From the NCBI GenBank assembly GCA_964019695.1, contig OZ026524.1:18407509-18471508 (forward strand): a stretch of DNA of 64,000 bases, in the 5' to 3' direction. Numbering within the stretch: the stretch's first letter is position 1; each line of letters begins with the position of its first letter. Position numbers and translations under genes: made by a program. Positions 22,162 to 32,734 of the stretch are shown piece after piece. The notes under the pieces were generated by a model, which was given only the letters and a program-made list of their open reading frames with translations, did not search any database and was not told the origin of the DNA. The DNA comes from Loripinus fragilis (taxonomy: Eukaryota; Mollusca; Bivalvia; Lucinida; Lucinidae).

Positions 22162-22266
22162 GAGACAACTCGTCGACAGAACAATTCGTCGACACAATTA
22201 TGAGACAACTCGTCGACAAATCATAAGACAACTCGTCGACACTGTATATGACAAATCGTCGACACT
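22162..22266 (+). repeat. Five-fold CGTCGAC motif array
   Basis: CGTCGAC starts at 22,171, 22,187, 22,211, 22,234 and 22,257, each preceded by ACAA(C/A)T or a close variant. Spacings are 16, 24, 23 and 23 bp, so the last three intervals are about two helical turns. The core GTCGAC is a palindrome. CpG-rich motifs surviving in AT-rich DNA are notable. Confidence 0.85.
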
Positions 22267-22479
22267 TTTGACCTGTGACTGACAATTATAGGTAAGGATG
22301 ATACTATAATGTATATTGAATGCAGTCAATAAGCATTATTTCTTGGATGCTTCTTCGTAATGGTGATTTACGTGTACGAAAATCGGAGTGAGTTGTTGAC
22401 AGGATAAAATTGATTCACTTAATGCTAGTTTGGTGCGGATTGAATCTAGGAACGAGGTTAAGTCTACCCCATTCTTGTT

Positions 22480-22480
<1 letters not shown>

Positions 22481-22533
<53 letters not shown>
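22481..22533 (+). repeat. (CT)n microsatellite
   Basis: Polypyrimidine tract with one TTT interruption; 10 bp shorter in copy 2 (53,802-53,844). Confidence 0.95.
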
Positions 22534-22534
<1 letters not shown>

Positions 22535-22562
22535 GAGGAGTCCAGGCATGACTGAAAGTGTT

Positions 22563-22862
22563 GCTTATCTCTAACTTGATTGGCTTGTCTATTTAACTAT
22601 GAAAATGATTGACAGCTGTCATCAGCTTAGTGGCCATCTGGTTTTTGATATGGGGTATTCTGTAATCATTTTCAATTATTAGGTAATTTAGTCAGAACCT
22701 AAGCAATAAAATTTGAATTATGAAAGAATTTTATTTTGGAAATTTTTCTTAATATCGAATTTCTAGAAAAAATTGATCACTGTGCTACTTAATGTTTATA
22801 TCAATCATTTAGTAAAAAAATAAATAGAAATAATAGATTATTTTTTCATTTATATTTTTTAC
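22563..22862 (+). repeat. Repeat family E, member 3
   Basis: Closest in some positions to member 1 (TGATTGACAGCTGTCATCAG, TTTTTGATATGGGGTATTCT). It is followed directly by the hairpin array, as member 2 is by the single seed unit. Confidence 0.85.
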
Positions 22863-22984
22863 TACAGGATTTACTAAAAACACTAAAAAGGTTCTTTATC
22901 GTGACAAAATGGACAAATTATAAAAACAAAATCTCATATTATTTATTAAAAATTGACAAGACACATTACTAACAAATAATAATA

Positions 22985-24090
22985 AACTAATCTATCAGAT
23001 AATAGCAATTACATAATTACAGAGATGTTCCATGCAGATCAGTTCAAAAAGCAAAGGCTCACAAAAGAGAATGCTCAGGCGAACTTGTAAAACTACAAGT
23101 TATGAACATGATTTGTAAATAGAAAAAGAAAAGCTCAGATAAGCCTGTACTGATGCGCATGCTCGACAGATATTTCGCATCTCTTTTATGAGACAAACGC
23201 TAAAATTCCTTTGTAAAAGTTTCGTGAAAATGTTGTATGAAAAAGGAAAACTCTGATAAGCATGCACTGATGTGCATGCTCATCAGATATTTCGCTTCTC
23301 TTGTATGAGATAAGACGTACTATATTCAAAACTAAAACAAAATATCAAGTTCTATAAATGTAAATGTTGTAAAAAAAAAAGAGGAAAACTCAGATAAATT
23401 TGCACTGATGCGCAATCTAGTCTGGGCCTTCGCTTTTCACTTCTCTTATTTGAGAAAGCTCAGATAAGCCTGCACTAATGCGCATGCTCGTCTGATCTTT
23501 CGCCGTTCTTAGATCAGATATTTATACTAAAAACTAGCATGTTTACTAAGACTAAATGAAAATTATCAAGTTCTCTAAATTGTTCATGCAAATGCTGTAC
23601 GAAAAAGGAAAACTCAGATAAGCTTGCACTGATGTGTATGAGCGCCTGATTTTTTTCTTTTATATGAGATAAGCACTAAAGTTCTATACATGTTTCAAGT
23701 AAATGTCGTACGAAAAAGAAAAGCTCAGATAAGCCTGCACTCGTGTGCATGTTCTTCTGATCTTTCTCTTTTTATATTAGATAAGCACTATAATCAAAAC
23801 TATAAACTTTTTTCAAGTAAGTAAATTTTGTAGGAAAAAGCAAAGCTCAGATAAGCTTGCACTGACGCGCATGCTCATCTGATCTTTCGCCTCTCTTATA
23901 TCAGATATTTCTACTAAAAAAACTATCATGTTCTATACATGTTTGACATGTAAGAAAAGCTCAGATAAGCCTGCACTGATTCACATGCTCGTCTGATCAT
24001 TCCGTTCTTGTATATCAGATATTTATACAAAAATAAAAACTATCATGATCTATACATGTTTGACATGTAAATGTTGTATGAAAAGAGAAA
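22985..24090 (+). repeat. Tandem array of about nine hairpin units
   Basis: Each unit contains AGCTCAGATAAGCCTGCACT, then GATGCGCATGCTCGTCTGAT or a variant, then TTTCGCNTCTCTTATAT. The two halves, CTCAGATAAGC and GCTCATCTGA, are inverted complements, so every unit can form a stem with GCGCATGC near the loop. Units start near 23,125, 23,245, 23,384, 23,457, 23,610, 23,722, 23,844, 23,947 and possibly 24,073. Lengths vary from about 75 to 150 bp. Confidence 0.85.
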
Positions 24091-25600
24091 GCTTATATTG
24101 ATTACAATCAAATTCATTGAAGAAAACTGCATTCAACATTCATACCTTCATTCAATTTTTGTCAGCTTGTTTGTTCTTATTTTTCTTATCAATAATTATT
24201 ACAAAAATATTGTCATTTTTGGAACTCGGGATCTGTTCAACATCAGCTATTCTAGAGAGTTATATCTGTTTTCGAAATTTCTACACTTTGAAGAAATAGT
24301 TCGTGTTAAAATGGCTGTTTGCTTTGAAATGATAGTGAGTGAAACATAAACCACAGTGCAGTAATTCAAAAATATGTCTTTTCTTGCCGATTTTCATTCG
24401 AAAGTTGAACTTTTACTGAGTTAAAGACAAAGATTACTGTCCATTAGATAAACTCCAAGTGTTCACGTGTTTAATAATGCTCTCTTTTCAGTACATATTT
24501 TTGTCCACAAACATTATTTGCCCGATTGTTGTTAGTTATTTCCCTGTAAGTGTTCTTGCTAGTATGCACGCATGTGCAGTCTGTTCTTGAGCTTTCGGTA
24601 CTCGGCCTGGGTAGTGTTTAATGCAGACGGATCTTTGGAAATTTATATAAAAAATGAATAAATAAAAGAAAGTCAGCACCTATTTGTGTACACAATAATT
24701 ATTTCAGAAAAGAGCCCAGTTTTGTTCGGTTATTTTGTACTAGAGAACGATCTTGCGAGAATGCGCGTGGAAAAATCAATGCAGTCGGAACTTTGGCAAG
24801 TTTATAAAACAATCAGATCCTATCAGAATATGCCGAAACGACCCACCCTAAAACCAGGCCGAAAACGACCCAGCCGAAACTACCCACGGCCGGAAACCTA
24901 TGTTTAATGAATGTGCTACATCCGCTTTCCAGCGTCAAGGCAGTATATATAGGTCACTTGTCATTGCTACCACGCCGTGCAACAGAACCCATAGCGGCTT
25001 CTTTGATCTTAAACATTGCTATCAGCGAGCCTCTGCCGATAACATAAGCAGAAAGTTTGGTCCCAGATCTGGTCCGACAAAGAGTTTAAAATTGATCAAA
25101 CCTGACGGTTTTCCCGACCTTATCATACATTTGAATCTACATGTAAAAACAAAGGCGCCGATGGGACTGCGCGGGCGCTCAGGGTGGTCCCTGCTTTTAA
25201 CAAAGTCGGGATTTTTGCGGCTTTAAACATTATATAGGCGTCCGGTAAATAAAGCAAATTTCGATAATCTCAAGGTCTATTCTGTTTTCAAATACAGAGC
25301 CAAAAACCATTCTCTGTAAGTTCCTTACATGCGTATATGAGCAGTTTAAATGCCTCAACTTAAACGGTAAGATTTGCCTTATGCGATACTGTCTTATAAG
25401 ACTCCTTCTTTGAATAAATACCTGGAGATAGTTTCATCACGGAGGGAGGTTTCATTGTTGTTTATGTAAAAACGATTGATTGATTGAGTGAAAAATTGAT
25501 TGATTGTGTTTGTGTACATAATTCGGTTCGTTGATACATGTACTCACATGTAGCTTGTGATGTTATGAAAGAACGAACTCTTTATCTGCTAAAGCCGAGT
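24091..25600. other. Non-coding sequence with a few ORFs of 60-108 codons
   Basis: Open frames at 24,071-24,349, 24,686-24,907 and 24,900-25,226 are present in both copies but lack recognisable domains. The last shows two codon-changing differences between copies. I see no splice-linked series and do not call genes. Confidence 0.4.
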
Positions 25601-25605
25601 TCATT

Positions 25606-25637
25606 GATATGGCATTTAATGCCATATCTTTTCTTGT
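25606..25637. repeat. Palindrome GATATGGCATTTAATGCCATATC region (family K)
   Basis: GATATGGCATT pairs with AATGCCATATC around a one-base centre. A TTTTCTTGTT flank is shared with the relative at 12,649-12,683. Confidence 0.8.
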
Positions 25638-26604
25638 TGAGACAGTAGTAGAAAACAGAACAGTAGCCTGAGGCTTATCTGTTATTTGCTAGACCAGATT
25701 AGGACAGTGGCCTGGTCAGTAGCTAAGCTCCGCCCACTCAGCTTACTGACCATCTCATACAGGTAATAATCTCTCTGCCGGGGGTACAGAATCCCTGCCT
25801 TTAATCTGTTTAACTACGTAATATTAGTTGGGCGGAGCTATAAAAACATTTTGTGCGACTGTTCACACTTCATTGGTCAGCGATAATCCTTTAGCAGATG
25901 GTATATGGGCGTGGTCATTTGCATCTTTTCTTACATCTTTTGACCAAGTAATTTTTAATTGGGGGAAATAAGAAATTTTACGTCTTTTTTTTTTAAATTA
26001 AAGAATCCCCAGCATCATATGTTCTTCTCAAATAGACCCCTTCCACATTGTTACCTTCCTTAGCAATCGCTCTTCAATTGAAAAATCGATTAAGTCGTTT
26101 TTGCAAATGAAGGGGCAGATTGCCTATTAGTTGCATTGCCAAAACACATATTGTTCCTTAATAAGTCGATTTTTGGTCTTTAAAAGCTAGAATGGGATTG
26201 CTATATTGATGAAATAAGATAAAATCTTTGTTTTCATATATATTTTCTAAGTCTTGCGTATTATTTTCGCAATAATTAGTGTAAAATATACTTTGATATC
26301 AAGCTAAAATCGGCGCACAACTATTAATGCTCAAATGAAATCACGAATTCACCTGAACTATTTGTAAAACATGCATGCCAACTAATATGCGAACATCGAC
26401 AACTCAGACGAGCATGTGCAAATACACAGTAATCAGGGCATTCGCTGCTCGCACACACCTCGGACCCATTGTTTTGTCTGAGCGCGCACAAAGAAAAGCG
26501 GTAAACGGAAGCCCAGACAAAAATAGATCTAGCACCACCAGATAAGCATGCACACTTCTGCATGCATGCTAACAGATAGACGTGCGAGCATGCTGCAAGC
26601 ACAA
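25638..26604. other. Non-coding sequence with a small inverted AGCTCCGCCC motif
   Basis: AGCTCCGCCCA at about 25,726 is inverted as TGGGCGGAGCT at about 25,829. The rest is AT-rich, and the minus-strand 105-codon frame at 26,324-26,641 is unrecognised. Confidence 0.45.
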
Positions 26605-26825
26605 CAGTGACGGATTCAGGATTGCTGGAAAGGGGGTTCATATGTATAAAGGTGCATGTGGGTGTGCTGAAAGTTTTTCTTAAATATCCAATGAAAATAA
26701 TTTGGTCTCACTGAGGTAGAAATATCCAATGAAAATAAAATGGTCTCACTGAGGCCAAATGATTTCATTTTATAGGATATTTAAAAACGGGAGGGAAGCG
26801 AACACCCTCTGAATCCGCCTCTGCA
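26605..26825 (+). repeat. Repeat family G, member 2
   Basis: GACGGATTCAGGATTGCTGG at the left pairs with CTGAATCCGCC at the right. The internal AATATCCAATGAAAATAA block is duplicated (26,685 and 26,727). Related to 18,920-19,080. Confidence 0.65.
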
Positions 26826-26968
26826 CAATGACTATAAGCATATGCGATTAAAGCGATCTCATATAACAGAAATGTCAGTACTGACATAGACCCTTTATTC
26901 AATCATTTTCCGTACGTGGTATAATACACAACGTCCACTCACGCGCAGGCTCGCGAGAGCCTTCGCTG

Positions 26969-26970
<2 letters not shown>

Positions 26971-27028
<58 letters not shown>
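26971..27028 (+). repeat. (CA)29 microsatellite
   Basis: Pure CA run; 26 units in copy 2 (58,279-58,330). Confidence 0.95.
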
Positions 27029-27029
<1 letters not shown>

Positions 27030-28569
27030 TTTGGATGCAGAGGAAGACTCACATCTCACGACCAACTTTAAAGAAAGCTACTTATCACCTCATAAATCAT
27101 CCAGGCTTTGAACGCGCGCCGACCGGCGGACGTGTGTTAGATTTTATTGCTTTCATGCCCTGGGCATTACTAAAATTCACACATTGAAGAACCGGATGCA
27201 TAGTATTTTGAATGGACATGGCGCGAGAAAATCCGACTTTGGTGCATGTTAACAACAAAGACACATGTCTTGTGTTCTTAACCACGTAGTCTGATCAGCG
27301 ACTTTACTAGCCGCTTGTTGGAAAGTGTAAATACACTTGCTTCTAGCAAAATTTAATTTTTCTAGCCAGTCTCTGTAGTTGAGCAGACTAGTTTGAGTCT
27401 TTCTCAGTAAGAAACCCTGAAGACAGATTTTCTCGTGGGATGGCCAAAATGTGTTTTTACTGGACCCCGAGTTTTAGCCCAAGAAAGACCATGTTTAAAC
27501 GTCAAGTGTACGAAATGCAACCATAAGTCTTGGATGAACATGGACTTCACTCCTCGCATACTCAAAATATGGAATTATAAATATGGATGGAAATTATTGA
27601 TACCAGTGATAAATGTTACATTTGTAAGTAATCTTATTTTAAATGCATGCAGTTTTTTGCTAATAGCTCGGACCCAGTATCCGAGAGAAATAGTGAAAAT
27701 GAGCCTGTGGGCTTTGACTTGTATGCGCATTCTAAAACATTATTTGAACTAGTTCATGAGATTTGTGCACTAATTTCATATGCGCATAATAATTTTCTAA
27801 ACACACGAGCACAACTTTGACAGATTATTATATTTCTAAGCAATAGAAATAAAATGATTAAACATAAAACGATATATTACGAAATAAATAGGCCTACACC
27901 AGCTCATTCGAAAAAAGTTAGTCTTGGATGCTTAGAAATCAGTTATTCTGATCTCAAATATTCTGTTTTATTTAAGAATATTGGAATTAATCAGTTATTT
28001 GTTATATTTCTCATTTTATTTTTACTATAAGTCTAATCGTTATTTGCAAATTAATTTTTCTTTTCATCTTTTCCATATTCCATTGTGTAGCGTATAGGCA
28101 GCCGTATAAAGGTTGCCCCTTCGAGTGTAATCTCGCGGCGATAACGCGGAACGAGACAGTTTGGCGCATGCGCACTAACAATGTGAAAGGAGTCTATTGC
28201 GCATTTGCGTGCAATCTTAATAATAAAAAATGTACGCTGCTCAATTGTCTGTACGTAACCCCGAAAGGGACATTTTCTTTCTTTTACATACGGGAAAAGA
28301 AATTTAAACAAGAAAGCAGAATAGGAATTAATAAATAAATGTCGTTTGTTCAACATAATTCCTGCATCTCATTGGCTGAAATATATCGTTATGTATTTTC
28401 AAACTACTTCAAAAGAAGCATCGACAACAGTTCTTTGGTAAGAATTCAAATTCTGTTAGATTTGTGCGATTTTTTCCCTCGTCGGTCGTTAGTTGTCAAG
28501 CGAAGACTCCAATCAGACCGCGCTTCTAAAAGCTGATCTAGGCCTTTGCTGATCGCATAGTTTTTTTTT
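27029..28569. other. Non-coding sequence, no gene recognised
   Basis: Open frames 27,435-27,752 (105 codons, one CTKC-type Cys pair) and 28,051-28,356 (minus, 101 codons) are present in both copies. They have no domain I recognise and sit in AT-rich surroundings. A TGCGCATGCGCA-like block at 28,163-28,175 recalls the retroelement 3' ends further left. Confidence 0.4.
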
Positions 28570-28726
28570 GTTGTTGTAATTCTCGCTTTGTGGATATATT
28601 TTACTCAGATATCATAACGTTAGAAATGTTAGGATTTGACACATAAGCCTTATGTGTAAAATGCTAACATATATAACGTTATGATATCTGAGTAAAATCT
28701 AACCACAAAGCGAGAATTACGACAAC
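28570..28726. mobile_element. 157-bp snapback palindrome (MITE-like)
   Basis: GTTGTTGTAATTCTCGCTTT at the left is the near-exact reverse complement of the right end (..GCGAGAATTACGACAAC). Pairing continues inward through TTTACTCAGATATCATAACG to a centre at ACACATAAGCCTTATGTGT. Arms are about 70 bp with few mismatches. The right terminus reads CAACAAC in copy 2, which restores a perfect end pair. Confidence 0.93.
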
Positions 28727-29638
28727 GGTCGCGTTACGTTTTTACACAAGGCCCTGACCCCGAGGTTATAAAACTTTTTCATGCTCAATACTTTTTCATG
28801 CACGAATTAAAGCTTAAATAGCGAAGTTTCGTGACTTAAAATAATAGTCAGTTGTATTATGTATCGTTCCTATAAATTATAAAATACCGACTATTATGAA
28901 AAGGATAATTTCATCTTTAGCTGCGTTTGGGCATGAAAAAATAATAATTTCGATGCCTGACATTAATTATTTTTCATAACTCTGTGGTTTGTGATGAAAA
29001 CTTAATGTCGTATGTACATGTAATTTCATAAGTTTTCTATTTTTATTCTTTTTTATTGTGATTAATGGGCAAGCGCATAAGCGCAAATACCTCAGTTAAA
29101 CAACATAGTGGATGCATTTAACGGGTCTAGAAGTCTTTAAGTCTGAGACTTCATCAACACCCATACTCTATACTCTGGAGTTGCGAACATAGATGCGAAG
29201 GCGAGTCTGTCTTTACGTACAGACTTGTCGTAGCCTTCATTGCTCAATGATGTAATACCAAAATTCTCGTGTGCAGGCCCAAATATTTATGTTCTATTAA
29301 AGATAGAAATATCAAACATGTCCTGTTTTTCTTTATACATGTACCCAAAAGAAGAATAGGTGCGTTTCTGCTGAGTGGAACAGTTATCTGTCAATATTGC
29401 TTTCTCAGAAACATATGTTTTTTGCAAACACAATATTTTCAAATTAAACGATTTTCCTACCTATATTTGTAGCATGTATGCGGAAACGCAGTTAAGTTTT
29501 GTTTAGGCATACAAATGTACTCTAGTTTCGAAGTTCGAGAGACCATAGATACAAAACCAGACATATGAAAAGCAAACGGTCCACGATCTAAGCTTCAGTA
29601 GTTTTACGATGCAAGGACAAAAAAAATAAATAAACAAC
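28727..29638. other. Non-coding sequence
   Basis: Short TTTTTCATGC direct repeats occur at 28,777-28,802. No gene or defined element. Confidence 0.4.
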
Positions 29639-29640
29639 AT

Positions 29641-29887
29641 ATATGAGCCGAGGCATGTGATTTCCGACGATGTGTGGCATTTTGACAAGTGTAGACTCAG
29701 ACGAGCCTGTGTAACCTCCTTTTAAGCATAGACACTCCAAATGATGCTCAGTCGGTAGCCAAATACTCATAGAATATGCAAGCGACTAGCTAAGGCTCTG
29801 ATCAGGCTGTGCGTTTGTGCAGGCTGATATGAGGCTTTGCCTGCCGCACATACCACATTGTTGGAAATTTCATGTCGCGGCTCATAT
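29641..29887. mobile_element. MITE family M, complete
   Basis: ATATGAGCCGAGGCATGTGA at the left pairs imperfectly with TTTCATGTCGCGGCTCATAT at the right, and arms run to about 35 bp. The interior has GCTCTGATCAGGCTGTGCG and TGTGCAGGCTGATATGAGGC, forming a second hairpin. No coding content. Confidence 0.9.
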
Positions 29888-30211
29888 ATCAAACTTTGCT
29901 AGAATACATTTCAGCATGCGTTGCTTCCCATAACGTCTCATTTACTAATGTATTTTAAATCTCAAAGACACCTTGCTTGTTTGGTTTGTTGTTTTACTCA
30001 ACAGTTATGGTCATGTCGAGACGGTACGCAAAAACAGAATCTCCTGTTCGGTAAATCAATATTTTGCTCACGTTTTCCTTTGGAACCCCATTCTAAACAA
30101 AATGGTTTAAAACACTTTTCAAGTCACCCCAGGTCAACAAAGAGACGGAAGTCTTTTCAATCAATGCTGAAAAACGTAAGCATTCATCTCCTGACATGGT
30201 TTCAATTGTCG

Positions 30212-30248
30212 TTCAGTGCTGCTCATATAAGGTATGAGCAGCACTGAA
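30212..30248. repeat. Perfect 16-bp-arm hairpin
   Basis: TTCAGTGCTGCTCATA and TATGAGCAGCACTGAA pair without mismatch across a TAAGG loop. No U-run follows, so it is not terminator-like; it may be a miniature element or a cruciform site. Confidence 0.9.
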
Positions 30249-30339
30249 AATAATATCTCAGTCAAAACAGTAAAATGAGATTCAACCTTTGTCCTAATAA
30301 GGGATAGAAAAGAAAAACAACTATTCTTACTTGGTCAAT

Positions 30340-30475
30340 ATTCCTACTTTGCGCAGAGACCATTCTAGAATGGCTGTGCGCAAAGTAAGTATCCCTACTT
30401 TGCGCAACCAAATAGGAATTCTTACTTTGCGCAGAGCCATTCTAGAATGGTATCGATTCCTACTTTGCGCAGAAC
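30340..30475. repeat. Cluster of five TACTTTGCGCA motifs and two CCATTCTAGAATGG palindromes
   Basis: TACTTTGCGCA occurs on the plus strand at 30,345, 30,396, 30,423 and 30,461 and on the minus strand at 30,377-30,387. The 14-bp perfect palindrome CCATTCTAGAATGG sits at 30,360-30,373 and 30,437-30,450. The first palindrome lies in the middle of a converging motif pair, giving a stem of about 20 bp. It looks like two rounds of hairpin duplication. Confidence 0.9.
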
Positions 30476-31009
30476 ATATATAAGACGGTCTGTGTAGTCA
30501 AATATGGGTCTAAACTGTTTGCAAGTGACAAAAATCGCCGCTAGTAGAGTTAAAATGTATTAAGAGGGGCTCCAGTTCATAATGTTTTGGTACTTGAGCC
30601 CCGACTTGAGTCACTTTTGAAACTTGAATGTACAGCATCTAGTTGGACGAGAGGCCTGCATATCGCCCTCATCTACGTCCCTTTATTAGGTATATGAGCT
30701 GCAATGACATCATATGCCCAGAGAAGGAAACTGTATGAGAATAAAAATGTAGGCTCTAGTGATAGTCTTACCCATCAATTTAAACATGTGTTTTGGGTGC
30801 TCAAACGAACATTCTCAATGAGACGATTCTTTGCAGTACCCACAACAATGTTTGAGTTGGATGTGACCAAACCTTTTATTCAGTTTTGTATTGGCGATAA
30901 TGATTAATCCATTTTTGCATTGACGTTCATGAAAATGGATAACTTAATGTTTAAATCAAAACCTAAGCATATAACTCCACTAGATAGCTGCGTACGCATG
31001 CTTAAAATA

Positions 31010-31972
31010 CGAGGGGTGATCAGAAAGTTCGCGGAAAATAGTTGCCATTTATACATCGTTTAATCAATAGAGCTGGAATTACAGCACATTATACTGCAGC
31101 ACATATGCAGTTGATCGGTTACAACGTGTTTGGTGTAAATCGTCTACGTGCGTTACAGCGGTCGTCAAGGGAACGCTATATCGCGCGAAACGGCCCATGT
31201 TACATTGCATTTTGACGTGTTACTACACAACCAATTAAACTTTAACGTTTTGTAAAATTGTATTATGCTGTGATAGTCCATATTGCGTTCCATGGATATT
31301 TAACGACATATTTACTCATCTTCTATGCAAACTTTCAAAGATTTATATCTGACGGATGGTGTTCTAAATCAAAATGAATGACAGCACTGTCAAAAAAGCA
31401 AAGCATTCAACTTCTATGAACCCATCGCCTGTTTTGGACTGCCAATTCTTTAAAATAAACTATTTACATACTTCTAAAAACACCCCTTTTCAGGACAGTA
31501 GCTCTAACATTGATAGTTAAGTCCAATATTATAATTATTGTGATGAACACTGACAAGAAAATAAGTTTTTTATTTAAAATTAACAACAACTCGAAAATAT
31601 TGACGCATTTTAGGCTCCCTATTCGGACTGAAACCTATTAAATTGAATACATTGCGCAGCAAAATAACACAAAAACCTCATATTATGTTCAAAGAATGAT
31701 GGAACATCACTTTCCGTCAAAATTACCAATCAATACATACACAACTACGAGTTTGGCCCCAAAAAGCAGGCCAGGGGTACAGATGGGCCGCTTCCAGCGA
31801 AGTGACGTCACAGCGGCGCCTCGTGCTCATACTTCTGACGTCACATTTTTCTAAATTTCAATATCAGTCAACTTGCTAGGAATGGTAGTTTATATATATG
31901 AATTTTCATTGAAATCGATAAAAGCAATGCGATTTAATAGCACTTTTCCGCGAACTTTCTGATCACCCCTCG
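31010..31972. mobile_element. Mariner-like non-autonomous element, perfect inverted ends
   Basis: CGAGGGGTGATCAGAAAGTT starts the left end, and a perfect inverted copy closes the right end (31,944-31,972). The identity is about 29 bp, or 32 bp with the flanking bases. A TA dinucleotide flanks each side (31,008-31,009 and 31,973-31,974), as expected for Tc1/mariner insertion. The 963-bp interior has no transposase motif in any frame, so the element depends on an outside enzyme. It holds two TGACGTCA sites (31,803 and 31,836). Perfect ends suggest recent mobility. Confidence 0.9.
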
Positions 31973-32359
31973 TATATATCTTAACTGTAGCATTCCTATG
32001 CCGCAAATGCACAATCCAACGGCTGTTTAGCAAACGGCAATAGGTGATAGCTCGTTCCCGATTGTGGAATCAGCTTTTTTCAGTTGTTTTAAGAAACAAA
32101 AGAGTCATTAGAAAACGCAATGCAGCTATCAAGTAGGTCTAGAGGTTTTGATTTTTGCCTGAATCATCATCAACGTCCTTACTATATGTATGCGAGCAAC
32201 GAATCCCCTGAAGAGACTGCAGGTGTGAGGGCGTGCAAGCTCGTCTGAGCGTTCACTACAAGTATTCACACATGAAATAAGTACCAACATTTTATGAACT
32301 GGCTCATTAATTTTCACAAAATTAATCCACTGTCTGATGACTCCTTAACGCGTACTTTT

Positions 32360-32426
32360 GCAAACAGTGAAGAGCCAGGTGAAATTCTGCATAATGTGAC
32401 ATATCATCAGGATCTACACTGTTTGT
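32360..32426. repeat. Hairpin element, family H
   Basis: GCAAACAGTGAAGAGCC at the left and GATCTACACTGTTTG at the right, with the centre TTCTGCATAATGTGACATAT. More diverged than the member at 11,568. Confidence 0.75.
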
Positions 32427-32734
32427 AAATACAACCTGATTTTCAGATAAAGAAAATAGTAAAATTGTTTTGTTGTATACACTGCCAGACAAGCTCATGA
32501 CAGGCACGCGACATCCAATAAACACTCAATAGATCAATAATCGATGATTATAAATATTGATAATCGTTCACACGCTTTGATAATCCAATTATCGCTGTGG
32601 TTGAGTTGAGTGGATTACAGCCGAGAATTATGACCGAAAATAGTAGATTCTGAGAAGACGTTGCAATCTTTAATGCTCGCCTTGATATTCACTAATGCAA
32701 TGTAGTAAACTGGAATACAATATTAAACTCGATT

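Larger units (their letters stand above)
10953..32698 (+). repeat. Copy 1 of a 31-kb-spaced direct duplication (about 21.7 kb visible)
   Basis: This whole interval matches 42,263-64,000 in the same orientation. The offset is 31,310 at the left, 31,305 after the G-run at 15,870, 31,321 after the TATC repeat, 31,310 after the CT repeat and 31,302 after the CA repeat to the end. Substitutions are sparse, about 15 in a 6-kb sample. The left limit falls inside the palindromic array, at GGACTGCATCC. The right limit is not reached because the window ends. Confidence 0.97.

Noticed and set aside
22985..24090. CRISPR-like array
   Set aside because: Spacers and repeats are not distinct, unit length varies from 75 to 150 bp, and the setting is animal DNA. 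It is a minisatellite of hairpins.
24900..25226. 108-codon ORF conserved in both copies
   Set aside because: The differences between copies change codons, no domain or splice context is visible, and at 0.3 % divergence an open frame in both copies is expected.
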